A DNA stretch of 7,963 nucleotides from Coxiellaceae bacterium (GTDB lineage: Bacteria; Pseudomonadota; Gammaproteobacteria; Coxiellales; Coxiellaceae), in assembly GCA_014238325.1 (NCBI GenBank), contig JABABH010000096.1:1-7963 (forward strand), read 5' to 3'. Shown here piece by piece: positions 1 to 7,473 of the stretch. The first letter of the stretch is position 1; the number at the start of each line of letters is the position of its first letter. The notes beneath the pieces are model-generated. The model had not been told where the DNA came from. It saw only the letters and a program-made list of their open reading frames with translations, and searched no databases. The position numbers and the translations under genes were made by a program.

Positions 1-259
1 AATAAGTGAGGGAGTAGAAGTTGATCATGCTTGCCGACGGTAGTCGGTAGTGTTGTGCTTGTTTCGGGCAGGCCCTCCATAGTATTGTTTTCTTTTGCAT
101 TTCCTCGGTGTGACCGCACCTCTACCACCGCCAGTTTGATAGCTTGGAAGTCTCCCATACAAGCACCTTTATCCGCTCTATCTCTTGTTCAGAATTCTGG
201 CGGCAGATCCTTACCATCAGTCAAGGTACTTTCCTCAGCTCTTTTGTGATGAAAAGAGC
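1..259. other. GC-shifted left-edge segment, possible mobile-element end
   Basis: This stretch differs in composition from the rest of the window: 116 of 240 bases are G or C over 1-240, against 38 of 120 over 241-360. On the minus strand a frame is open from 188 to the left edge. It contains an ATG at 158-156 preceded by an AAAGG seven bases upstream, so a minus-strand gene could start here and leave the window. Upstream of that ATG the frame is closed by a TGA at 191-189. The segment is also rich in short hairpins: TGCCGAC/GTCGGTA at 32-49, GCTTG/CAAGC at 142-164 and GGTG/CACC at 107-120. Hairpins next to a minus-strand ORF would fit the structured 5' RNA of a group II intron ahead of its reverse transcriptase. 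No catalytic motif is visible, so this is only a guess. Confidence 0.3.
238..259. repeat. Perfect 8-bp inverted repeat (hairpin)
   Basis: GCTCTTTT at 238-245 and AAAAGAGC at 252-259 are perfect complements around a 6-nt loop, GTGATG. The hairpin lies at the point where base composition drops from about 48% to about 32% G+C. No T-tract follows the stem on either strand, so an intrinsic terminator is unlikely. It could mark the boundary of the left-edge segment. Confidence 0.55.
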
Positions 260-895
260 GTCATGTTGATTGCTTTGTGATAGCATGCGACTAAATTTTC
301 TATCTATTTATATATTTTTCAATAAGTTAACTGAAAAAGTGGGCTATGTTTCAGCTCTGATATAAGTTTTCATTCCTTCCTATCTATGTCTAAAATGCAC
401 GAGAGAGCTCTAAATCAGTGCTGAGCTTGCTCGCTATTTGCTCGATCTTTCAGAGTAGACCAAGAAACTGTAAAATAATTGCCCAGGAAGGGTTGTCAAC
501 AAAAAACATCTGTGGTTTAATTGCTTCTTAATTGTTACTTAAGGTTTCGGCCCATACTAGCAATTCTTGATAAGGATCGCTTGGGGTCTATCATATGTGC
601 CCATATAGGGCAAGTCATGGAATAAATGCTTTTTAAAGCATGATTCAGCGAAGAGTCATTTTAGAATTATTTTCGTTCTATAGTGGAATGCTATAGGTTC
701 AGGATAGAGCCATTTATTACCGCTGTTGCGTAATATCTTTAGGTCAGAATAAAACCATAGGTTTGCCGGCCACGCAGATAATTCAGTCAATAACTTCAAT
801 CCATTATTGATGCCTGATGAAGGGAACTCAAGTTTCATCAAGCACGATAGGATGATCAGTATTTTTATTTAAGCATAGTCGGTGGAGAGAACAAC
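260..895. other. AT-rich intergenic region upstream of the pil operon
   Basis: No convincing gene is seen in these 636 bases on either strand. A 61-codon minus-strand frame (841-656) has no ribosome binding site and no recognisable motif. Small dyads are present, including TGCCC/GGGCA at 598-612. The promoter of the pil operon should lie here. A TATAGT at 679-684 and a TTGCGT-N16-AATAAA pair at 726-753 are only weak matches to sigma-70 boxes, and I do not assign either. The last 60 bases hold an inverted repeat and the ribosome binding site of the first pil gene. Confidence 0.6.
815..840. promoter_or_regulatory. Inverted repeat upstream of pilL, candidate operator or leader hairpin
   Basis: TGATGAA (815-821) and TTCATCA (834-840) form a perfect 7-bp dyad with a 12-nt spacer, which itself contains the nested dyad AACT-CA-AGTT. 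It ends about 55 nt before the pilL start. It could be a regulator binding site or a leader hairpin in the operon mRNA. No regulator gene is visible and the assignment is inference. Confidence 0.25.
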
Positions 896-1369
896 ATGCA
901 TGTGCGTTTAAAATATTATGTATCCGCGTTAATGATACTTCTTTTTTATGCTCCGCATCTATTGGCCAGTACAGTGGACCGGGGTGGCGTTTTTATGGGA
1001 TCAAGAGTTCATCAGATAAGTCCACCACCCACACCGACTTCTCAACCGTTAGGTCATGTTCAGCTGCAACGAGTGCGACTGCAACGTATGCAGCCTCAGG
1101 TGATTCAGCATCAAGTGATTATTCAACACAGCATGCCTCGTACTTTTGTGATTGAAAAGGGTCAAACTCTTTTAGAGAATATCAACAAATTATCGAATAT
1201 TTATGGTTGGAGCATCAGAACTACTTCCAAAGAGGATCTTAAAATTTTATTTACTCGTACCATTGTTTTTAATAATTATCAGAATGGTTTGGAGCAGCTT
1301 ATCAATGGCTACCCTGTTAGAGCAGAGCTCTATACTGATAATAAAGTCGCGAAAATTGTTTTTTTATAA
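896..1369 (+). CDS. pilL: PilL/TcpQ-domain periplasmic pilus protein
   Basis: The 157-residue product has an N-terminal signal peptide (hydrophobic stretch about 10-23, likely cleavage after HLLA, A24). A low-complexity Pro/Gln/His linker covers about 43-78, and a C-terminal TcpQ-like domain covers about 82-157. The domain pattern of TLLENINKLS, then GW, then an L...L..YPV.A..Y..N tail is what I expect of the PilL/TcpQ C-terminus. In the TCP pilus, TcpQ helps the secretin reach the outer membrane; a similar role is inferred here. R64 PilL is much longer and a lipoprotein, whereas this protein has no cysteine at all, so it is a reduced version. The ATG is preceded by GGAG at 884-887, eight bases upstream. 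It is the first gene of the operon and stops 30 nt before pilN. The family call is firmer than the symbol. Confidence 0.8.
   Translation: MHVRLKYYVSALMILLFYAPHLLASTVDRGGVFMGSRVHQISPPPTPTSQPLGHVQLQRVRLQRMQPQVIQHQVIIQHSMPRTFVIEKGQTLLENINKLSNIYGWSIRTTSKEDLKILFTRTIVFNNYQNGLEQLINGYPVRAELYTDNKVAKIVFL
1058..1117 (+). repeat. Imperfect 15-bp tandem repeat in pilL (pentapeptide units)
   Basis: Codons 55-74 of the PilL-like protein read as four consecutive five-residue units: VQLQR, VRLQR, MQPQV, IQHQV. The middle glutamine and hydrophobic first residue recur. At DNA level the period is 15 bp with clear divergence. It forms the linker between the signal peptide and the TcpQ-like domain. Confidence 0.45.
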
Positions 1370-1399
1370 GAGTCAACGTATAGGACAAGGCATTATATT

Positions 1400-2986
1400 A
1401 TGATTATGAAACGTCATATCAGAACATTCATTATTTTCTCCTTATCTTCATCAGTATTGTTATTATCAGGTTGTATGTTTCCTGGTGAAATGAAACAGCG
1501 TGCTATGATTAAGAAAAAAGTCAATCATGGTAAAAAAGTAGCTGCACGTAGTTTTGTGCCACCTAAGATTGCTAGACCTGGCAATATTACAGTTTATCAT
1601 CAATTTTATGCAGAGCATGTTGAACGTATGCCTGAATGGCTGCAAAAACATATTGATTTTGAAGGACAGACAGAGTTATTGACTTTTATTAAGCAAGCTT
1701 TATTACATACAGGTATTGAGCCTTTATTCCAAAATGGCGCAGATCCGAATAGAGTCATTACCGTGCATATCCATGGCACCGTGAATGATTTATTAAAACA
1801 GTTATCCGAGCAAACCGGTTATCAATTCTTATCCAGTGAACACCGATTAACGATTGCAGATAAGGTCACTCAAACCTTCCATGTGGATTCAGTACCTGGA
1901 AAAAGTGATTTTGATTTAGGTAAGAGCACCGATGAATATGCTATCGGTTCTATTACTGCTTCTGCAGGGGGTAATAATTCACAGCACAGTCAAGAAAAAG
2001 GTCAAATCAGTGTCTGGAAAGATATTCAGACAGGTATTCATGGTTTGTTATCGCCGCAGGGTAAATTAGAGATTTCTGAATCTGGTTCCTTAGTCACTGT
2101 GACCGATCATTATCGTCAAGTGAAAAAAATAGGAGCCTGGATCAAAAATTATAATACAGCCTTAGATGAGCAAGTGCATTTTAAGGTTCAAGTATTAACC
2201 ATTGATTTAACGCATACCAATAATCGTAATTTTAACTTGAACTTGATGAATTTATTAAAAATCAAAAATAGTACTTTCTCTTTAAAGGGAGGATCACCTT
2301 TAACGGTTTCTCCTCCTGCAGGTTTAACCGGTGGGGCAGGTCAAAGCTTTACCATCTCTGGTGGTAAAGGGGTATTTAATCTGATTATACAGAAGCTTCA
2401 AGAACAAGGTTTAACGACAGAGCGTAATGAAACTGTACTCACTGCACTAAATAATCACGTAGCGCAGTTAAGGCAAACGCTTACAACAAGCTATTTAGCA
2501 CAAACAAAATTGAGTGCAAGCGGAGGAGATTCATCCAGTCAGGATATTGAATATCAACCGGGGCAAGTGACGACAGGGTTTGAGCTATATATTATTCCTC
2601 ATATTGAAGGCAATAAAGTAAAAATGCGAGTCACGATGAATTTAGCTAATTTATTAGGTATGCAGAGTTATAGTTTGGGATCAAATAAATCACCGAGCAC
2701 GGTAACGGGCATCTTAAAATCTAAGCTAGGTGCTGACCCCTCAAGTTCTAATAATGTGAAACTTTCCTTCCCTAAGGTAGCCACACGTAAATTTAATCAA
2801 GATGCGATTGTTACAAATGGGGATACCCTGGTAATTGGTGGCTTTAAATCCGATTTATTATGGATGGGTGCTAATAAAAACTTTGGTATTTCAGGACTGG
2901 GTGCTTATCAAGCCGCTCATAAGAATACCATGCTGGTCTTTTTGATTACGCCTTATATCACCATGAAACATTCACCAGGGCAGTAA
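1400..2986 (+). CDS. pilN: PilN, type IVb pilus secretin lipoprotein
   Basis: PilN forms the outer-membrane ring through which the pilus emerges. The 528-residue product begins with a lipoprotein signal whose lipobox is LSGC, with Cys25 the expected lipidated residue. Residues about 85-160 look like a secretin N-domain (TVNDLLKQLSEQTGYQF), and about 200-255 like a second N1-type domain. Residues about 258-520 form the secretin core, with VTTGFELYIIPHI at 390-402, GDTLVIGGF at 474-482 and the closing MLVFLITPYI at 511-520. The length is close to R64 PilN (about 560). AAGG at 1387-1390 lies nine bases before the ATG at 1400 and fifteen before the in-frame ATG at 1406, favouring the first. It sits between pilL and pilO, as expected for the secretin of this system. 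A BfpB/TcpC relative is the same class under another name. Confidence 0.94.
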   Translation: MIMKRHIRTFIIFSLSSSVLLLSGCMFPGEMKQRAMIKKKVNHGKKVAARSFVPPKIARPGNITVYHQFYAEHVERMPEWLQKHIDFEGQTELLTFIKQALLHTGIEPLFQNGADPNRVITVHIHGTVNDLLKQLSEQTGYQFLSSEHRLTIADKVTQTFHVDSVPGKSDFDLGKSTDEYAIGSITASAGGNNSQHSQEKGQISVWKDIQTGIHGLLSPQGKLEISESGSLVTVTDHYRQVKKIGAWIKNYNTALDEQVHFKVQVLTIDLTHTNNRNFNLNLMNLLKIKNSTFSLKGGSPLTVSPPAGLTGGAGQSFTISGGKGVFNLIIQKLQEQGLTTERNETVLTALNNHVAQLRQTLTTSYLAQTKLSASGGDSSSQDIEYQPGQVTTGFELYIIPHIEGNKVKMRVTMNLANLLGMQSYSLGSNKSPSTVTGILKSKLGADPSSSNNVKLSFPKVATRKFNQDAIVTNGDTLVIGGFKSDLLWMGANKNFGISGLGAYQAAHKNTMLVFLITPYITMKHSPGQ

Positions 2987-2990
2987 GGTG

Positions 2991-3074
2991 ATGGTATTCA
3001 TACGACAAAGCTTAGCGCGGTATAGTCTTCAGCTCCGCGCTTTCACGATGATAGAACAAGACAGGCGATTCTAA
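2991..3074 (+). CDS. Possible 27-codon ORF with prepilin-like motif in the pilN-pilO gap
   Basis: This short frame starts 4 nt after the pilN stop and ends with TAA one base before the pilO ATG, so it fills the gap exactly. It encodes a basic peptide containing LRAFTMIEQD, which resembles a prepilin cleavage region (GFTLIE) with alanine at the -1 position. It stops five residues after the glutamate, so no pilin body follows. AAGG lies only two bases before its ATG, which is too close for good initiation, although coupling from pilN is possible. It may be a gene remnant, a coupling device or chance: an open frame of this length is not rare. Low confidence that a peptide is made. Confidence 0.22.
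   Translation: MVFIRQSLARYSLQLRAFTMIEQDRRF
3014..3041 (+). promoter_or_regulatory. GC-rich hairpin in the pilN-pilO gap
   Basis: AGCGCGG (3014-3020) pairs perfectly with CCGCGCT (3035-3041) around a 14-nt loop. Only three T residues end the stem on the + strand, so it is at best a leaky terminator. It may instead be an mRNA processing or stability element that sets secretin level against the downstream genes. It lies inside the small ORF at 2991-3074. Confidence 0.45.
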
Positions 3075-3075
3075 T

Positions 3076-4323
3076 ATGGCGGGTAAAGCTAAAAATACCA
3101 ATTATATCTTATCCTCGTATCGGATTGACGTACCTAAAAACGAAGATATTAATGAGTTTATTAAAAAGAATAATCGTCATGGTCAATATGCTTGTGTCAT
3201 TCAAAAAGGCAAACGGGTTGTTTTTGCAAAATCTAAAGGCTATTTATTAGGCGAGCATATTAATGAATATAAAAAGCATCCGAAGAAATTCGCCTATATT
3301 GAAAAAGTAGCGGATAATTCTTATATCGTTATTTCTATTTATAATGGTGCTGTATTTTATGATTCAGCCCTCTCTAATTTTAGCCAGATTGTCAGTCAGG
3401 TTCAAATTTTAATGAGTTTGAATGAAGATTCTGTAGAGTTATCTTGTGTTGGTCTGAATGATCATGCTGCTCTACAAGATTTACAGACTGAGCTGGGTGA
3501 TCAATTAAAGATTCAGCATTTAAAAGCCAGTTTAACGAGTAATTTTAAACCAAAGGCTACTTTTCTTGTAAAAAATATTCAGAATGTCCGTACCCAGCGC
3601 TCTTATAAAGCATTCTTAGTGGTCGGCATTCTCGTGGTGATCGTGGCGCTGGGTTATGTCGTCGTACAGCATTTTAAAAATAGTACGACTAAACCCGTAG
3701 TAGTCGTTCCTAAAGTTCAGGTGGATCTGTATCGAGGCTATAAATCAGCATTCTCGAAGCCCACTATGGGGATGGTGGTCAGCATTATGGTGCCGCATTA
3801 TCGTCAGATTTATAATCGACTCGATGGTATGTGGGCTATTGATCATATTAAATTTAATGGGCATTTATTAATTTTTGATGTGACTTCTCAGAACAAAGAT
3901 GCAGCGACTGTGCCTATGCGTGATTTTGCTCATCAATGGGGTATGCATATTCTATATAGCAATCATATTACTAAACCAGATGCTAAATTATCCATTTCTG
4001 TACCCAAGAAACAATTAAAAGCGCCTCAGGTGATTGTGCCGGTGCGTCAACAAGTCTTGAATTATTTGGCTACCTCAAAATCTATTTTTGGGCCTAATTG
4101 GTCATGTAGTCAAGAGAAAATGGCCTCAAAGGGTGTCTACAAAACCATGACATTAACTTGTAAGATGCAACATTCCACTATTTACGAGATCATGCCCATG
4201 CTGAATATAGCGGATCAGTATCCTGCTAGGATATTAAAATTTGATATCACTGGGCAATCCGATGGTTTTACTTCAAATGTTTCTTATGGGTTAACTTATA
4301 CTGTTGCTTTTTATGGAGATTGA
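3076..4323 (+). CDS. pilO: PilO (PilO2-type), bitopic pilus accessory protein
   Basis: The 415-residue product has a cytoplasmic N-terminal domain (about 1-175), one clear transmembrane helix (about 179-199, LVVGILVVIVALGYVVV) and a periplasmic C-terminal domain of about 215 residues. Two periplasmic cysteines, C344 and C362, could form a disulfide. This architecture and the position between the secretin and PilP fit R64 PilO, the pilin accessory protein family, which is distinct from type IVa PilO. In this system it is thought to link the cytoplasmic ATPase/platform to the periplasmic parts of the machine; the precise role is inferred. The ATG at 3076 has only a weak ACAGG ten bases upstream, so translation may depend on coupling from upstream. 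It ends two bases before the pilP ATG. The assignment rests on layout and context more than on sharp motifs. Confidence 0.85.
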   Translation: MAGKAKNTNYILSSYRIDVPKNEDINEFIKKNNRHGQYACVIQKGKRVVFAKSKGYLLGEHINEYKKHPKKFAYIEKVADNSYIVISIYNGAVFYDSALSNFSQIVSQVQILMSLNEDSVELSCVGLNDHAALQDLQTELGDQLKIQHLKASLTSNFKPKATFLVKNIQNVRTQRSYKAFLVVGILVVIVALGYVVVQHFKNSTTKPVVVVPKVQVDLYRGYKSAFSKPTMGMVVSIMVPHYRQIYNRLDGMWAIDHIKFNGHLLIFDVTSQNKDAATVPMRDFAHQWGMHILYSNHITKPDAKLSISVPKKQLKAPQVIVPVRQQVLNYLATSKSIFGPNWSCSQEKMASKGVYKTMTLTCKMQHSTIYEIMPMLNIADQYPARILKFDITGQSDGFTSNVSYGLTYTVAFYGD

Positions 4324-4325
4324 TC

Positions 4326-4898
4326 ATGATTATATATAAAAAAATACTCGGTACGATGTTTTGTATTTCATTGGCGATACCAGCTTTTGCAAAAACGCCT
4401 CATGTGACTATTCCGGCCTTAACATTACACCCGGTTAAAGTGGTCAAGCATAAGAAAAAGTGGCCTAGCACCTTTCAGTTTAAGCAAGATGATCGTTTTT
4501 ATGAAAATGCGATTAAACGTAATCAAACGATTAAAACTTTGGCTTATAAAATTTCCGTGATAAAAATGCAAACTATCTTATTACGATTGTCTGTGGCTCA
4601 GAGTGCTGCCAACAAAGCTTTGAGCGAGTTGCAAGGGCACGATCAGCCGAGGCATATAATGCCCATTGCTGCATCACCTACGAGACAGTCTGCTCCAGTA
4701 GCAGATACGCTTCAGCTTTCTGCTGTATTAATGCAGCATGGACATAAAACAGCAGCTTTAATGGATAATGGTGAGGTGCATGTGGTTCATGAAGGAGATC
4801 ATATCGCTAAGTATATCGTTCAGAGCATTCATGCCTCTAGTGTTGATCTGAAAAATCACAAAAAGACGAAACATTTAATTTTGGATGGATCTAACTAA
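4326..4898 (+). CDS. pilP: PilP, type IVb pilus periplasmic protein
   Basis: The 190-residue product carries a signal peptide of about 22 residues (hydrophobic core, then AFA before KTP). A Lys-rich stretch (about 38-53) and a helical middle (about 60-103) follow. The C-terminal domain, about 130-188, has the pattern of a PilP/GspC homology region: ALMDNGEVHVVHEGDHI, then YIVQSI, then a final beta strand. R64 PilP is similar in position and somewhat shorter. Its inferred role is to connect the inner-membrane PilO/PilR assembly to the PilN secretin. The start chosen is ATG 4326, with GGAG at 4315-4318 seven bases upstream. An in-frame TTG at 4320 is too close to that site. The Shine-Dalgarno sequence lies inside the last codons of pilO, so the two genes are probably translationally coupled. 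Confidence 0.82.
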   Translation: MIIYKKILGTMFCISLAIPAFAKTPHVTIPALTLHPVKVVKHKKKWPSTFQFKQDDRFYENAIKRNQTIKTLAYKISVIKMQTILLRLSVAQSAANKALSELQGHDQPRHIMPIAASPTRQSAPVADTLQLSAVLMQHGHKTAALMDNGEVHVVHEGDHIAKYIVQSIHASSVDLKNHKKTKHLILDGSN

Positions 4899-4910
4899 AA
4901 ATAGCTTATT

Positions 4911-6419
4911 ATGAAAATAGAAAGTCAAGCATTACAGACTTATTCTGATATCACTTTTAAGCCCTCTATCTTTCTTCCCTTGGTAGAATGGATGCTATCC
5001 AATATGCAGGGCGAGGTGGTTATTTTTGATAATGGTTCTGTCTTATTAACGGAACCGCATCGAGGAGACTTGCCTCAAATTATTGAACAAATGGCTCGAC
5101 ATGTGATTTCACCTCAGCAATTTTTTATAGCTAATCCTGCATTAATTAAAGAATTATTAGACAGTATGTCAGGCTTTCAAGAAGCCTTGGAAGATGATGA
5201 TTGGGATAATGAAGAGAATTATAAAGGGCTAACGGCAGCGCAAACAGATTTGCGTAATTTGGTAGGAGAGGCTTTGAAAAAGCGGGTGAGTGATATTCAT
5301 TTAGAGATTAGAAAAAATAGAGCACAGATTCGGTTTCGTCGTTACGGGGCGTTATATTTACATCGGGAATGGCTGAGTAAACGAGCATTAAGGCTATGTT
5401 TTGTTGCTTTTAATCGCGAAAGTGACGATGTCAAAAAGCATTTTAATATGGTCATGCCTCATGATGCTTCCATGGAGCTCACCGTAGATCATCGACAGGT
5501 GCGTGTACGTTTGGCCAGTGTGCCCGTCTATCCTTATCCGTCTGTTGATGTAGTCTTTCGGCTATTGACGGTGGATGATGATAAAGTAGTAGGCTTAGCT
5601 GATTTAGGCTATACCAATGAGCAGCAGAAAATATTAAATATTGGCATGGCCCGAAAAAACGGTGCGATTATTTTCGCAGGTGCCACGGGTTCCGGTAAAA
5701 CAACAACATTAGCGGCTTTAATTGATCAGATTCCAGTTGAGAAGAAAGTCTATACCATTGAAGATCCTGTCGAGAAAAAATTAGATAATGCGACTCAAAT
5801 TCCAACGAATTCAGAAAATCCGCTCTGTACTTTTCCTATGTTAGTGAGGCAAACCTTGCGGATGGATCCTGATTGTATTGTATTGGGTGAAGTACGTGAT
5901 GAAACAACGGCAGGTATGATGGCGCGTTCAGCGATTACGGGACACTTAGTCTTATCCACTTTGCATGCGAATTCAGCGATTAATATTATATTACGTCTGA
6001 AAGATCTAGGTTTGGATATTAATATGCTGACCGACCCTAATTTCTTATCTTTAATCTGTTTTCAAGTCTTATTAAGGGTTTTATGCGATGCCTGTAAAAT
6101 TGTGGATGATACCCCAAGCTATCGTAAGTTTTTTGAGACAGAGATTTATGCTAAAGGTCAGGATCCTAGATGTGGGGTCTGTGGTGGTGTGGGTTTGGTG
6201 GGGCGAAGTGTAGCCGCTGAAGTGATTCCCATAGGCCAGCGAGAATTCCAGTATATTCGAGAGAATCTTTCCTTTGAATGGCTACAAGACTTAAATAAGC
6301 GTCAGGAAAGTATTAAATATCGTGTATTAGATTGTATTCGCGCAGGGAAAGTCAGTATTGAAGATGCGGAATCCGCTATCGGTTATATTGACGAATTGCA
6401 TACAGAAGAAGAGGCATAA
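4911..6419 (+). CDS. pilQ: PilQ, pilus assembly ATPase (GspE/PilB family)
   Basis: PilQ hydrolyses ATP at the cytoplasmic face to drive pilin polymerisation. The 502-residue product has an N-terminal region (about 1-105), then the N2 domain and the AAA+ core. Visible motifs are Walker A GATGSGKTT (257-265), Asp box YTIEDPVE (281-288), Walker B CIVLGEVRD (322-330, catalytic Glu327) and His box GHLVLSTLHAN (344-354). A four-cysteine zinc site, C392/C395 and C421/C424, is typical of GspE-type extension ATPases and absent from PilT-type retraction ATPases. All key residues are intact and the length fits R64 PilQ. The ATG follows the pilP stop by 12 nt but has no recognisable Shine-Dalgarno sequence (an A/T-rich stretch precedes it), so it probably depends on coupling. 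The next in-frame Met is residue 28. One base separates its stop from pilR. Confidence 0.95.
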   Translation: MKIESQALQTYSDITFKPSIFLPLVEWMLSNMQGEVVIFDNGSVLLTEPHRGDLPQIIEQMARHVISPQQFFIANPALIKELLDSMSGFQEALEDDDWDNEENYKGLTAAQTDLRNLVGEALKKRVSDIHLEIRKNRAQIRFRRYGALYLHREWLSKRALRLCFVAFNRESDDVKKHFNMVMPHDASMELTVDHRQVRVRLASVPVYPYPSVDVVFRLLTVDDDKVVGLADLGYTNEQQKILNIGMARKNGAIIFAGATGSGKTTTLAALIDQIPVEKKVYTIEDPVEKKLDNATQIPTNSENPLCTFPMLVRQTLRMDPDCIVLGEVRDETTAGMMARSAITGHLVLSTLHANSAINIILRLKDLGLDINMLTDPNFLSLICFQVLLRVLCDACKIVDDTPSYRKFFETEIYAKGQDPRCGVCGGVGLVGRSVAAEVIPIGQREFQYIRENLSFEWLQDLNKRQESIKYRVLDCIRAGKVSIEDAESAIGYIDELHTEEEA

Positions 6420-6420
6420 G

Positions 6421-7473
6421 ATGAGCGTTAGCAATAACTTAAAACGATTACAAGCGAAGATAGAGTTTTCTTCAGAGAAAAAACAGAGTTTATTAGAAAT
6501 TTTATCAGAATTCTTAAGTTATGGTTTATCGATGCATGCTATTTTTGATGATCTTTTACCTAAACTCTATGAGAAAGGCAGTCTACGTCTTATTATCGAT
6601 GATATCGCAGAGAAAATTTCCCAAGGGGTGTCCTTATCGGATGCACTTTCACCTTGGTATGGATTCAAAGTTGCCGCTATTCTACGTAGTGGTGAGGCCT
6701 CGGATAATATACATGAAGCGATGAGCTTAGCTAGAGAGTCTTTAAGTGATGGGCGTAGTTATATATCCGCCTTTATGAAAAAGATCACCTATTCATTGAT
6801 CGTATTTCTAGCCTCGAATGGCTTGGTGGCCTTATTTTATTTTCAAGTGGTGCCTGCTTTTATGGGCATGTTAATCAGTCAACATAAGCTGGTGCCTGGT
6901 ATTACCAGTAATTTTGTCCATTATGGTAATTTTATATTTGGTGTAGACAGTATTTTGATTCTTATCTTATTGGCTGCATGTATCATAGGTGTAGGCCTAA
7001 CCTTGTCCTTTTATACCGGAAATTTTCGAAATCAGCTGGATCGCTTGCCCCTATTTGGCATATACCGTCAAATTGTCGCAGCCGATTTATTAGAGCAACT
7101 GGGCTTTTATTTTAAAGCTAATATTTTATTAGATACTGCAGTGGGAAATATCTTGCAAGGCAAGCCCTCTCGCTATCTACGTATGCATGGACAACGTATT
7201 ATCGCTCACTTAGAAGAAGGTGTGGATAATATTACAGAAGCCTTTGATACAGGATTATTTGATAAAAAACTGATGGCTATTATGTTAGCCATGGGTCGTA
7301 TCAATCGATTTGAAGCTAAGTGTTTGGATTACGCGCATCGTCTGCAACAAGAGACTATAGCCAGGGTCACTAAAGCAGCAGGTGGCGTGAGTTTAATCTT
7401 AATGCTCGTAGGAGCAGTGAATATTATATGGTCCATTGGGGCCATGTATTTAGGAGTTTCTGCGATTCAATAA
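6421..7473 (+). CDS. pilR: PilR, inner-membrane platform protein (GspF/T2SF family)
   Basis: The 350-residue product has the duplicated GspF architecture. A first cytoplasmic helical repeat (about 22-120, with a typical ILRSGEASDNIHEA segment at 87-100) is followed by a transmembrane region (about 122-150) and a second hydrophobic segment (about 172-198). A second cytoplasmic repeat (about 205-315) leads to a C-terminal transmembrane helix (about 320-345). It anchors the machine in the inner membrane and works with the PilQ ATPase. ATG 6421 is one base after the pilQ stop, with AGAGG at 6410-6414 inside the pilQ end, six bases away. A TTG at 6358 in the same frame would extend the protein by 21 residues but has no ribosome binding site and lies within pilQ. 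Its stop overlaps the ATG of the small stub ORF that follows (TAATG). Confidence 0.95.
   Translation: MSVSNNLKRLQAKIEFSSEKKQSLLEILSEFLSYGLSMHAIFDDLLPKLYEKGSLRLIIDDIAEKISQGVSLSDALSPWYGFKVAAILRSGEASDNIHEAMSLARESLSDGRSYISAFMKKITYSLIVFLASNGLVALFYFQVVPAFMGMLISQHKLVPGITSNFVHYGNFIFGVDSILILILLAACIIGVGLTLSFYTGNFRNQLDRLPLFGIYRQIVAADLLEQLGFYFKANILLDTAVGNILQGKPSRYLRMHGQRIIAHLEEGVDNITEAFDTGLFDKKLMAIMLAMGRINRFEAKCLDYAHRLQQETIARVTKAAGGVSLILMLVGAVNIIWSIGAMYLGVSAIQ

Noticed and set aside
31..249. Open + strand frame of 72 codons at the left edge
   Set aside because: It has no ribosome binding site and no recognisable motif. It lies opposite a more plausible minus-strand start and seems to be open because of the higher G+C of this segment.
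598..612. TGCCC/GGGCA hairpin as an RNA gene or terminator
   Set aside because: The stem is only five base pairs with no T-tract and no tRNA-like or riboswitch-like context.
679..753. Possible sigma-70 promoters (TATAGT at 679; TTGCGT-N16-AATAAA at 726-753)
   Set aside because: The partner boxes are poor and such matches are common in AT-rich DNA, so no promoter was assigned.
656..841. 61-codon minus-strand frame upstream of pilL
   Set aside because: No Shine-Dalgarno sequence precedes its start and no domain is recognisable. It overlaps the region where the operon promoter is expected. It could be a decayed gene fragment, but nothing supports that directly.
3014..3046. Rho-independent terminator between pilN and pilO
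   Set aside because: The stem is good but only three T residues follow, and the operon clearly continues downstream.
4320..4325. TTG start for PilP two codons upstream
   Set aside because: The ribosome binding site GGAG ends only one base before it; ATG 4326 has a seven-base spacing.
6358..6420. TTG start giving PilR an extra 21 residues
   Set aside because: It lies inside pilQ with no ribosome binding site. ATG 6421, with AGAGG six bases upstream, is far better and gives a normal GspF-like N-terminus.
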